NCBI GenBank assembly: GCA_902806575.1
Contig: CADCXD010000011.1
Location: forward strand, 2,418,001-2,482,000
Direction: 5' to 3'
DNA from: Jackrogersella multiformis
Taxonomy: Eukaryota; Ascomycota; Sordariomycetes; Xylariales; Hypoxylaceae
Length of the DNA: 64,000 nucleotides
The notes under the pieces were generated by a model. The model was not told the DNA's origin, ran no database searches, and saw only the letters and a list, made by a program, of their open reading frames with translations. The translations under genes were made by a program, and so were the position numbers. Below are positions 42,607 through 53,395 of this stretch, piece after piece; positions within the stretch are counted from its first letter, which is position 1, and every line of letters starts with the position of its first letter.

Positions 42607-44718
42607 ATGTTGTTTTCTTGGGTATTCGGGAACCCCTTATATGGAGTCACCCTGGCCGTTGCCGGTATCGCTCTGGCATTGATATTTCCTCCGTCTCGTG
42701 CTTTAAGGGAGAAGCCTGGCCTACTCATCGTATCCAGGGCCTGGTCGTCATCTTCTAGAGCTTCGGCAGCGATCAAAAATCGTATCAAGACTTGGGCGTT
42801 CCTTTTCAACGGTCGTGATATGATGCACGACGCGTACAAACGGGTGACTACCGGCGCTCGCTTGGCAGACTTACGCTAGACATGCTAACGAACTTTCATG
42901 TCACAGTCTCAGGGCGCTCCGTTCTATATGGACGTCCCTGAGAATCGATACTGGGTTGTCTCGTCTCCGGGTCAGATCAAGGAAATCGATGCTGCCCCGC
43001 AGTCTGTACTGTCGTTGCTAGGAGCTGCAAAGGACCTTCTCCAGCCCAAGTTCACCATGAGAGACTTCGACTGGATGGAGGATAAGCAGAAAACTGAAGG
43101 GTTGACTTTGATTAAAACCCTGCGCAACGATCTTACCAGGCACCTCCCCGAGCTGCTTCCAGAGGTCCGGCAATATATGTCGGCGCTCTTCGACCAGTAC
43201 TATGAGGATCTACCTCTAAGAAATGGTACGTCATCGGCACTTGTCAAGGTCATAAAACTATGTCATACTCAAGGAAGTCCAGGAGTTAAAGTATCTACGA
43301 TATTCCCCTTAGTCAGTAGAGCTATTGCCCAATCAAACGCTCTAATCTTTTTTGGTAAAGAATTGGGTAAGCTATCTAGGTAGCCCCCTTTTTATGACAC
43401 TGGAAGGCTTCAAACTAATCCCATAGCACTCAAACCGGGATTCATAAAGGCCGGTATCTCCATGGTCGAGGATACTCTCATCATATCTGATGTCGTCCGC
43501 CTTCTTCCCACATCTATTGCCGAGTAAGTCCACAGGACCCAGAAGCATCAACATGCTGACTCTGAGGTCGAAGCACCGTTGGTAAGTTCTTGGCCGGTCG
43601 ATTGGACTCTGGCAATACTGTGTACGATACTCTAGAGCCACTTGTGGCCCAAAGGTTCGAAGAGCGAGACCGCACAAAGCTGGGAAACAAGGTACCGGAG
43701 CACGTGAGTTCAAACCAATCGATGCATTAGGTCGCTACCTGAAGCTACCTAGCAATCGACTAATGGAATACAGAAAGACTGTATCCAGTGGATCATGGAC
43801 AATGCTCCTCAAGCACAGCCGTGGACTGTGCAACGGGTTGTGCACGAACTCATTGCCCTATGGTATGGATCCGTCCACATAACGTCGGTGGTAGGTTTTT
43901 TCTCTCTTCGGATGCTTCCCGCTATTCAGACCGAGGCTGATCTGCATTGGCAGACTGCGTGCTTCGCAATTCTGGACGTGTGTAATCATGCAGAGTACGC
44001 ACAACCGCTGCGAGATGAGATTGGAAATACGGGGTGGCAAGCTTTTGATAGGTCTGGCGGCAAACTCTTCCCACTCATGGATAGCTTTATCAAGGAATCT
44101 GCCCGACTGAAACCTGTTGAATGCAGTTCGTCCGACTTCCCTGGAGACTCTGACCGCGGTACTAAGAACATATTACTAATGAAATGGACAAGTAGTGAGC
44201 ATTCGGAGAAAGGCGCTGAAGCCATTCAGCTTCGCAGATGGTACAACAGTCCAACCCGGGCAATGGGTTTGCGCTCCTCTCGCCGGCATGAGCCTCGACC
44301 CAAATAACCACGCACGTCCTGACGAGTTTCACGGCTTTCGTTTTGTTCATGCTATCGACCTTGTACAATCCCTTTCCAATACTCGGCCACACGGCTTCCA
44401 GGTACCCGAGGGCCAAAGGCCTTCGGAGTTCACCGACCTATCAGGTATACCACTCTGGGGTGCCGGGAAGCTTTCATGGTGAGTTTCCATTCCCAGATGC
44501 GTTCAGCGTCCAGATATCTAACTAGATTACCAAGCGCGGGTAGGTATTATGCATCAGCCGTTATCAAGACGACAGTGGCCTTGTTCCTCACGAAATGGGA
44601 TATGCAGCTCGCGGCACCCAACGCCAGACAACACTTTACCTGGCGTAGTTGGATCTACCCATACGCAGGCACCAAGGCGATTCTGCGACCGAAAAGTCGA
44701 ACGGGTGAGGGTTTTTAA
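42607..44718 (+). CDS. cytochrome P450, nine exons (P450-B)
   Basis: At first sight broken, but nine exons join in frame: 42607-42843, 42907-43225, 43274-43366, 43427-43523, 43574-43703, 43774-43890, 43954-44125, 44196-44478 and 44535-44718, giving 543 aa. Family segments: YMDVPENRYWVVSSPGQI, AIAQSNALIFFGKEL, the I-helix IALWYGSVHITSVTACFAI (no AGxDT, as in ent-kaurene-oxidase-like P450s), ExxR in KESARLKPVE, and SIRRKALKPFSFADG. The heme loop is LWGAGKLSCAGRYYASAV. The ligand codon TGC (C483) is split by the last intron (TG|C); reading through it instead gives W then stop. The donor of the seventh intron (GTTCGT) is non-consensus, the weakest point of the model. All other donors are GT with good acceptors. 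P450-B closes the accessory block on the right. Confidence 0.82.
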
Positions 44719-45691
44719 AGGTCGGTGTTTGGTTTAGAACTATTCTGCGAATATTACTGTGGCCCATGTGGTCTGTACGTCAGACCTGTGTCTGGCCCTC
44801 GCGCCCTGCGCATTCTCATAGTCTCTCTTCATAACACAACGTCAGTATTCAGCATACCTATAAGTCTCGAGTCGTGATAGCTACCTAGGTACACGAACTC
44901 TAGAAATATGATCAAGAGTTGGCCGCTTCACGGGCCCTCGTGCTCTTATCGCCGCCACCTTTGCGATGGCTGAAATCCTTTAATAGAGAATACCGTACAG
45001 AGTGAGACTCGGAACGATTAGGTTCACGATGTTACCTCTTAAGTTTACGGTATTTTACTTATATTGAACAGTGCATAGCCCAGTAATGGATATCTTTAGA
45101 TTATAATATAAAGCACACACTATAGCAAGTACCTTTTCTTTAGGAGAATGTTAAAGTCAATTTTTATAAAGCTATCGCCGACCTTACTGCTCTTCACTAG
45201 GTATAGGATATAAAAATATTATGCTTATAATAAGGCAGGCATCACTTTAAGATCCAATTAATATTCGAAGCTCTCAATAACTTCATTCCTATATTATTCT
45301 TACAATATATAAGGTACAAACTTTAACATAAGGCTTTATACTTTAATTTAAATATCTCCGTTATTAAAACTCTGCATTAGCCCCTATAAGTGAAATACCG
45401 TGAACCTAAAGAGGTAATAATGTGAACCTAAGCGATCCGGAATATACAGGGCAAGCACCACCTAACTCACGATACACGATGTACTGCTAGCAGCGACGAG
45501 AAGTTACCATAAATATATTGTCCCTCCGTATTGTCATACCAAGTATTACTAACGCCCGACTATGGAACTTATATGATAGCTGTATGTAGGTACAAGAATG
45601 TATTTGAGGTACAGTGACGAAATTTTTTGAACATGCGTATTCGCTTTTGGACGGAAACACTAAGACAGGTTACAGGTAGGCAGCGAAGCAA
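44719..45691. other. intergenic, contains MITE copy 3
   Basis: Apart from the MITE-like element there is no gene in this 1-kb stretch; an ACCTAGGTA palindrome lies at 44882. Confidence 0.6.
45010..45439 (+). mobile_element. MITE-like element, copy 3 (full length, about 430 bp)
   Basis: The left end CGGAACGATTAGGTTCAC and the reverse complement of the right end (CGGATCGCTTAGGTTCAC) form terminal inverted repeats. The pairing continues inward through GTTACCTCTTAAG / ATTACCTCTTTAG and CACGGTATTTCACTTATA. Internal sequence matches copy 2 in the same orientation and copy 1 inverted (GCACACACTATAGCAAG, TATCGCCGACCTTACTGC). It has no open frame, so it would need a transposase supplied elsewhere. 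Confidence 0.85.
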
Positions 45692-46378
45692 TTAGTGCGA
45701 GTTTGAGGTTTGGGTGGTGGTGGAGTTGACGGTGATGGGGTCGCAAGCTGATATGCCGATCCCCTGGCAGCTATTGTCGTTGTTCAGGTTTACGTTCGGT
45801 GAGATGACGGGGCTGAGGTTGAGGAGGTCATCGCCGTTGTTCTTGCTGCTGTTCTTGCCGCCGCCGCCGCTGCTGCTGCTGCTGGCGGGAGGGGGGCTAG
45901 TTGGGTAGGTCTTCACACTGGAGGATGAGATGTCGGGAGTGTTGTTGTTGCTGCTGTTGCTGTTGGTGGTGGTTGTTTTAGTGACATCTGATCCGACAGT
46001 GATAGGATCACAAGCGCTGATGCCGATGCCCAAGCAGCTGTTTTCGTTGCTAGAGGTAAGATCAAGCCCAAGGTTGGGGCTGATATCAATCAACGAGTCA
46101 TCTCCAGAATTATCGTTGCTGCCAGACACCTCTTTAGTTTTAGGGGTAGCGGCGGTGGTGGTGTTGTGAACAGCAGTTGAGTTGGTCTTGGAGTTGACGG
46201 TGATGGGATCGCATACGGAGACGCCTACCCCGAGACACGAGTTGTCGTTGCTAAGGTTGAGCCCGAGGTCGATATCGGGGCTGAGGTTGATCAAACTCCG
46301 CTTGCTCTCGGTGAGGAAGGCCGGCAAGCCATGAGCGGCGCCGATGAAAGAGAGAACGAGGTAGGTGAAGGCGTGCAT
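45692..46378 (-). CDS. secreted protein with three Cys-pair repeats
   Basis: Single exon, 228 aa, not a family I can name. Residues 1-17 form a signal peptide (MHAFTYLVLSFIGAAHG), followed by a Kex2-type Lys-Arg at 26-27. Three repeats of about 36 residues occupy positions 28-63, 95-130 and 185-219. Each holds S-P-x-(I/L/V)...NL.., an N-(D/E)-N-S-C-x-G-(V/I)-G-(V/I)-S-(V/A)-C core and the tail DPITV. The two Cys of each repeat are spaced C-x7-C (C48/C56, C115/C123, C204/C212), so three disulfide loops are likely. The linkers are low-complexity Thr/Asn/Ser/Pro and probable O-glycosylation sites. There is no dibasic site between repeats, which argues against a multi-copy Kex2-processed peptide precursor. 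Cell-wall or extracellular location is inferred. Confidence 0.75.
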   Translation of the reverse strand: MHAFTYLVLSFIGAAHGLPAFLTESKRSLINLSPDIDLGLNLSNDNSCLGVGVSVCDPITVNSKTNSTAVHNTTTAATPKTKEVSGSNDNSGDDSLIDISPNLGLDLTSSNENSCLGIGISACDPITVGSDVTKTTTTNSNSSNNNTPDISSSSVKTYPTSPPPASSSSSGGGGKNSSKNNGDDLLNLSPVISPNVNLNNDNSCQGIGISACDPITVNSTTTQTSNSH

Positions 46379-48030
46379 CCTGACTCAATGGACTCAATAG
46401 ACTCAATGATGTGCGGACTATCTTACTAGTACTAGCAGATGACTAGCAGACGGGGCTCTCGGGGCTTTCACAGAAAGTTTTGTTCGATTCCGTCTTGTTT
46501 ATTTTGATTTCTTGCAGAGAATTGGAAAATATGTGCGGCGAAGATCTCTATCAGCTTCAGCTATCTGCAGGATAAACAACAACAATAGGGGAGATGAAGA
46601 CTTCTCCTCGCATGCCATTGATCGACACCCTCTTACCTAGTGTATTATATCTCGGGTGGAGATGCTATCAATAGTTATTAGACTTGTGACGAGCGTCGAA
46701 GCCCGCAGCCAGCTAATTAAACCATGCAGGTATATGGCTTACTTTTCTAAACTTCCAAGTGAGCTATCACCAAAGTCATCCCCCTTAATAGTGATTATAG
46801 TGGTTATAGTGGTCATAGTGGTCATAGTTCTATCCTGCGTCCAATGCCGGACTCAGCTCGTCCCGAATAGGCAAATAGCTTAGCAAGGATATCCTTGTCC
46901 TTTCTCGTACTTGTGTAACCCATCTCCCAACTGTCCCTAACACTGCAGTAGTGCAGCAGTGCAGGTGCGCAGCTACTACGGAAGCTCGAGGTTCCTGGCC
47001 CTAACATCGAACCTGGTAGCCTCCAGCTGGTCCTAACCTTGCAGCTACTTAGGTACTTTGGTACATACATACCTAGGTACATAGTAACCCTTGTCACCGT
47101 TTTCCGGTTCTCCCCCCTTTACCTACCTAGGTACCTAGGCTAGGTACATACACTAGATCGGAAAATTGTCCAAATTGTCCAAAGTACTCGATACTTTACC
47201 AGCTACATCAACTAAAATCCCATACGATAGCCACCCTTAGAAGCCACCTAGCCAATCGCAAAATATCGACGACGATCCTTATCGTGTTGTCTTCGGGTGG
47301 CGGCACTAAGCTATTGAAAACTCGGCCATGCTGTCATTGCAAATATACCTACACATGCATGCACGCACACCTATACAGACAGGCGTACATACATGTGCAT
47401 GTCTAGATCGCGTCATGAGTAGCCGGATCCCCTTTGACGTGTCTCGGCCGCCCAATCGACCGGACTACCCCTTAAACAAAGGGACAAAGATACCAAATAC
47501 GAAGCAGGTACCTACCGCCGAATAGCCAATACATAAGATTAGATATGTATGTGCAAAATGGAAGGGGGTCGAGTAATAGTTAATTCCTGACATGGCGCTG
47601 GTGGCCGCTTTCCCTAGTGCCTAGATGACCTGTTTAGTGCTTGCTAGCGGTTGGCTTCCGTGTCGGCTCTTCAGCCCTGAGATGGAAATAGGCATAGAGG
47701 GATGAGTTGGAAGAAAAGGGACGGAGACAAAAACAGGAGTGTGTGTATGTATGTACGTATGTATGTATGTATGTGTGGTGTATGTGTGCGCGCGGGTGCG
47801 GGTGAGATACAGTTATTCCATACATTCCTCCTTACATTCCTACGTACGTAGTATAGTGTTAGAGTAGGGCGGTTGCGGGGAGCTTTGCTGAGCCTCACTG
47901 AGCTTAGAAAGACTCATTTTCCGTTGTTCCCGTCGCTTACATCTTATCTGTTACTTATCTGTCACCTGTAATATACCACCCGGCATCACCGCTCTGGACA
48001 CAGCGATTATCACTATCACGACCTCGAAAG
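46379..48030. other. gene-poor 1.65 kb
   Basis: No gene is supported. It has a 9-bp tandem (TAGTGGTCA-like) at 46790-46830, a palindrome block at 47121-47150 and a tetranucleotide microsatellite at 47738-47790. Confidence 0.55.
47738..47790. repeat. (GTAT)n / GT-rich microsatellite
   Basis: Alternating GTGTGTATGTATGTACGTAT and further ATGT units run into TGTGTGCGCGCG, a purine-pyrimidine alternating tract about 240 bp before the P450 start. Confidence 0.9.
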
Positions 48031-49743
48031 ATGGCCAGATACGTAACCACCACCGTCCTCCTCCTGCTCCTCTTCCTGACCTACACAATCGCCAAATCCA
48101 AGCTCAAAAAGCGCAGAAACAATGTTAAGGCCGCGGCGCTAGGGTGTCTGCCGCCCCCCGTGCTGCGCAGCACGAACCTCATCGGCAACTCGATATTGCG
48201 AGAGTCTATGAGGGCGACCAAGGAGGACCGCGGCCCGCAGTACGTGGCCGACAAGATGGACAGCGTGTCGCCGAGCTGCCACACCATCAAGGTGCCCATC
48301 ATCGACTACGAGATCGTCGTCACGCGCGACCCCGAGAACGCGCGGGTGCTGTTCACCAGCCCCGACTTCGACATCAGCCACCACCGCCAGCTGAGCTGGA
48401 TGCCGCTGCTCGGCAAGGGCATCTTCACGAGCCGCGGCGACGTGTGGAAGCACAGCCGCGCGCTCCTGCGCCCGCAGTTCGCCCGCGAGATGATCAGCGA
48501 CCCCCAGCTCGAGGAGTGCCACCTGCAGAACCTGTGGGCGAAGCTCGAGGCCGACGCCGCCACGGGCTGGACCGCCAAGGTCGACCTCGCGCCGCTGTTC
48601 TTCAAGTTCACGCTCGACACCTCCACCGAGTTCATCTTCGGGCAGTCCGCCAATTCGCTGCTCGAAGAACAGCAGCAGCAGCAGCAGCAGAGCGCCGGTG
48701 TTGGCGACAAGAAAAATAAGAAGAAAGACCTGAGCCGCCACTTCAACGCGGCCAAGGTCTGGATCGACAAGCGCGGCGCCCTGGCCAAGTTCTACTGGCT
48801 GATGAACAGCGCCGAGTTCAAGGAGCACTGCGCGGCCATCCACGCCTTCGCCGACGGCCTCGTCGCCGACCGGCTAGCGCGCGCGCCCACGAAACCCGCC
48901 GCCGCCGCCGCCGCCGACCCGGAGAAAGGAGGGGCGGGGCGGTTCAACCTGCTCGACGAGCTGGCGAAGGAGACGCAGGACCCGCGGGAGCTGCGCAACG
49001 AGACGCTGCACGTGCTGATCGCGGGGCGCGACACCACGGGGTGCCTGCTGGGGTGGGTGCTGTACTTCCTGGCGCGGGACGCGCGGGCGTACGCGCGGCT
49101 GCGGGACGAGATCGTGGGCCGGTTCGGGGACGGGCCGCCGGACTTCCGCGCGCTGGGCCAGGTGGCGTACCTGCAGTGGGTGATCAGCGAGGCGCTGCGC
49201 GTGGCCACGGTGATCCCGCTGAACGAGCGCATCGCGCTGCGCGACACGGTGCTGCCGCGGGGCGGCGGCCCCGACGGCAGGGCCCGCGTGTTCGTGCCCG
49301 AGGGCACCCAGGTCCTGGTCCCGCTGTACGCCATGCAGCACCGCGCCGACATCTGGGGCGACGACGTCGAGGAGTTCCGCCCCGAGAGGTGGGAGACCCA
49401 CCGCCCCGGGTGGGAGTTCATCCCGTTCGGGGCCGGCGCCAGGAAGTGTCTAGGTCGTAAGTTGCTCCGCTGTCTCTTATGTCTCTCACGCCCTCTATGT
49501 CTGCTCGCGAATAGGCACCTAACCATCGTAACCGTCTGCTGACCAACTACTTTTCCCTCGCCTGCAGAGCAGTTCGGCCGCCAGGAGGTAGGCTACGTGG
49601 TCTCGCGCTTCTGCCAGGAGTACGACCGCATCGAGAACATGGAGGAGGGCGACGGCCGGGTCCGCCTGCACCATGCCATCGAGAATCGGTCCGGCACGGG
49701 CGTACAGGTGCGACTTCACGAGGCGAAGGCTGTTGCTACGTGA
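48031..49743 (+). CDS. cytochrome P450, CYP52-like (fatty acid/alkane hydroxylase clan)
   Basis: Two exons (48031-49456 and 49568-49743, intron 111 nt) give 533 aa. The N-terminal anchor is VTTTVLLLLLFLTYTIA. Motifs: WKHSRALLRPQFARE (helix C), TLDTSTEFIFGQSANSL, I-helix VLIAGRDTTGCLLGW, E-x-x-R in SEALRVATVIPLNERIA, EEFRPERWE, and the heme loop FIPFGAGARKCLGQQFG with C473. The intron falls three codons after the Cys codon, inside the loop; the correct donor is the second GT (GTC|GTAAGT). The pattern AGRDTT with N-E-R at the beta region matches CYP52/CYP539-type omega-hydroxylases. Odd points are a run of eight Gln plus a basic KKNKKK stretch near residue 215-230, an Ala run near 290, and a very GC-rich body that yields long antisense frames. 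Confidence 0.93.
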
Positions 49744-52700
49744 TGATTGCGTGGTGAGCTGTGTGTTTGATGTGACGAATGATAGTTATACGTAGCCTAA
49801 TACAATAATATTTACAAGATGAAGATCGTAGGTCAAATGTGCTTCGTACTTCTGTTTTCGAAACTCACGGTATTGTTTGTTTCGAATGTTTCTTCTTCCC
49901 GCGTTTCACCCCTTTCCCCCTATTATACTACTACAGACCTCCTTTTAGTCCCTTCAACAAGTTACTATAACCCTGTTTTCATGAGTAAGTCGCTAGCAAC
50001 CATCATTCCACCAGCAATGTCTCGCTAGAGTTTAGATCGCTCAACGATACACCAAACCCACTCACACCAGACCCAACTGGAGCTTCAAAATAGCCTCACC
50101 CCAACCCCTACCGTCTACCCCATGGACAGACAGCTGCGGCACCCACTCCCCACGTGGTAAACTTTACGCCTTCCCTATCCATACATCTCCCCGTCCTTAC
50201 CCCAGGATACCTTGCTCCTATCCGTAGGTATGTAGGTATGAAGCTCCTATCCGGTGCTCTATCCGCAAAGCCGAGATGGCGTCAGCCTTGGGCTTGGTGG
50301 CTGGCCAGCGAATCCGGCCGAGCTGTACCGCGCCCGTCAGCCCTACTTCCTGCCATCGATTCCACGAGATTGCCGCCTTGGCATCTAGTACATAAACTGG
50401 ATTGGATTCCCCATCCGATCTACCGCCGCCGCCACTACCTACCGCCACGAACATCTACACCGAAATGCCAGCCAAAAACCAGGAAACAAACCCTTACCGG
50501 CCGCAACGGCGCTAAGGGGAGCTATCTCGGAGAATACAAGATGGCACCCGCACCCGCATGCGCAGTAGCGCAGAGCCACGCTGCTACCATGTATCCTGTT
50601 ACGTGCAGGAATGCACATAAGTGCAGACAACCACCACCAACCCATCCAGCTGGCCGCATGACCAGCGCCAACTCTCGCCACATCGCGAAGGCCGAGATAA
50701 GGCGCCGTAGGCGTAGGTTCGGAAGCCGAAGGCGAGTACGTCTGGATATGTATCTGCACAATGCAGTCGATACCCTTGAGTGCTTTCCCCTCGTGTATCC
50801 TCCACCTCTCCAACGCAAGCATGCCAGCATACCACAGCCCGTCAGGGACAATGCCGGTAACCACGGGGATAAGGCTCTCCGTAATAGCTCCGAGGGCTTT
50901 GTCGCACATACCAGACGTGCAATTCTGGATACGAGGTTGGGTAACGGAGATAAGTACCTAAGCAAGAGGCCACGATAGGTACCTCTAGGCAAGCAGATGG
51001 ATGGATGGATGGAACGCATGTATTGCTTGCGGCTCCATTCCTTCGTCGTAACGTAACGTAACGCGGGGCGGGCGAGATGAGATGGTCAGCACTTTGTTCC
51101 TTTCTTTACCGTGGCCCCTATGCTTGTCCGCCGCCTTACCATTCAGCCATTCCATAAATCTAGACTCGTCGTGGTAGTGTCACACTAGAGTAGGCGACGC
51201 TCAGTATCTCCCTAAGCAGGTATATATTCCAAGCTCTGGAGATCTCCGGGCTAGATCTGGCATCGATCTCTAGTATTATTAGCATCGCGCTCGAGACCGG
51301 TACAGCAATTATTGACTAGAAGTCTGGAACAATCAAAAGAGCTGCAGCTTATACCGTGCATTGACGCAGATAGCAAGAGCTTCATGAGGATCATCAAATA
51401 CTTCTTACACCTAAACTATATCCGGCACTGTAATCTGTTGTAGGCCAAAGCCTTTGTGGTGTTTGTATATTATATACGGAACAAGCTGGGACAATATCAA
51501 GTTTTTGGCCCTCAAGGTAGGTAGGCGACAGTTACAATGGGGGCAAATGTTTAGAAATAGACGAGATAGTGGTTTGCAGCGATCATAGTAACAGTAGTAA
51601 TAGAATACCTAGATACATGAGATCTCGTTACATAGTATCGACGATGATAGCACGCAATCGGCAGTGCTGAAGACTGGAGCGGCAGCTGCTGGGGTTTCTA
51701 GGCTTTGTCAATCTGCAAATCTACCGAGGCTACGCTGTGTACATATGTACGTATTACGGGTGAGTGTGGCTTGATTCTAGTGTATATGCAACCGCGATTC
51801 GATCCGGAACAAGGATCCGATCGAATCAAGGGCGCCGCACATCTATCGCCTGATTCCCGCGAACTATGTCAGGTAGTCAGGTAGGTAGGAACCCCACGCT
51901 AGAAATACCGGCTGAAAACTGACGACTGCATGTGTGCAAGAAGCCACAACGATGACGAGCTTGTCTACCTAGCTGCTAGGTAGTCAGGTAGTGTACTTAA
52001 AGCATGGAAGTAACCCTTAGTGAGACGGGGACCCCAATCCGGAAATAGGGCCAAGCCACCCTTGCATGCTTGCTTTCTCGTCTCCGTGACGTGTGCGTCC
52101 AAGTCTGGGGCCGGCTTAGACTGCTGCTACCTCGGCACTCTAACCTTACGCGAGTGCGAAAATGACTAGGCCCCGGGAGATCGCCAAGACCAAGAGACAC
52201 CACAAGCCAGGACTCGCATGACGAACCGGTTTCTTCGGATACCAAGTATTTTGTGCTGGTTTGTTGAGGCAGGTTTACCGTTTACCTAATGCCTAGGCTG
52301 CTAGGTAACTTGCTGCTTGTCTGCTTATATGCACTACTCTACACTATGTTATTCATCTTCCTCACTCGTGCCCCTAGCCCGCGGCATAGAAGCTAAAGCT
52401 AGGGGGCAGTGCCCCTAGCCCGGCCATAATTTGTCTAATACCGGTAGATTAATGTACTCGAGGCAAGATCCTTAATGTGGCTCCATGGCGCGCGCCGACG
52501 GTTGGCAAGAGGCAGACAAATAAGATAGTCCGAGACTTTGCAGACTAGGAAAAATAAAATAAAAAATAAACCGCCAGGCACGCCACCCAACCGTTTGTAC
52601 GTCGTCACCAATTCGCAACTGGGAAAAACCCTACCTATTTCATGCCTTAGCATGGCTGTGTTTGTCTAGGACATTCCCTTATCCACTCTGCCACTCTTTG

Positions 52701-53395
52701 CCCAAGAGAGTCGTATTGATTCTGCTTTAACTATTGTCCGTTTAGGACTTCAAAGTCGGCTGGTCGGTACTTTTTCAAATAGGCTGGTAGTAAGTAAGCC
52801 ATTCGTAGATCTGATAGAGTATGGATCAACAGTGTTTTCCGCTTCGGGCAGTCAAATTCCACCATAATCATGATTCATGACGAGATCTAAAAGTGATGTC
52901 TTTCGGAAGACAACAGTTTATTGTTTAGGATGGGGTATGACGGTGTGAGACAGTGTAAAGATGCTAGACTCCGCAATGAAACGGAAGACAGCAGTCATTG
53001 GACGTCAACACTAAGCAGTGATCGACGTTCGATCATAGGTAGTTGATGGTACGTCTTTCAGCTCAACATGTACCATGGACGTATCCACGTATCCAACGGA
53101 GTGGGAGCAGGCCTTACGTAGTAGTGTACCCAGGTATGTAGTGTACGAATTCGCCCACTGAAATGGAAACAAAGGAAATAGCTAATTAAAATCTGGGGGG
53201 CTGTATTTTATTCGCATCCTTGATTGGTTGATGCTGGATGTGGCTTAGGTGAGATAGGCGTCCTCCATCCACTCCCTCGAATGTATAAAGAAAAGAGATA
53301 TTCCCCTGAATTTACCTTAATAATCGGCATCCTCACACGGCACTATTCATTCACAAAGCGTCAAATATACTGATCACTCGATCTCATTAGTCAAT
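49744..53395. other. gene-poor 3.65 kb
   Basis: No gene can be supported. Overlapping open frames on both strands at 50154-51019 (up to 274 codons on plus from a GTG, 156 on minus from an ATG at 50909) lack motifs. Small inverted repeats occur at 51796-51804/51819-51827 (GATTCGATC/GATCGAATC) and about 52397-52419 (GCTAGGGG/CCCCTAGC). Confidence 0.5.
53284..53289 (+). promoter_or_regulatory. TATA box candidate
   Basis: TATAAA about 107 bp before the ATG at 53396, a suitable distance for a strongly expressed secreted-protein gene. No expression data support it. Confidence 0.4.

Noticed and set aside
42607..44718. P450-B as a pseudogene
   Set aside because: Stops and frame changes seen in single frames all fall in introns; nine exons with matching phases restore a full-length protein.
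45692..46378. Multi-copy Kex2-processed peptide (RiPP) precursor
   Set aside because: Only one Lys-Arg occurs, after the leader; the three repeats are not separated by dibasic sites.
48139..49526. Several antisense frames of 160-244 codons over the CYP52-like gene
   Set aside because: Shadows caused by GC-rich codons; the sense frame carries every P450 motif.
50154..50978. 274-codon plus-strand frame
   Set aside because: It begins at GTG, has no domain, biased composition and competing frames on the other strand.
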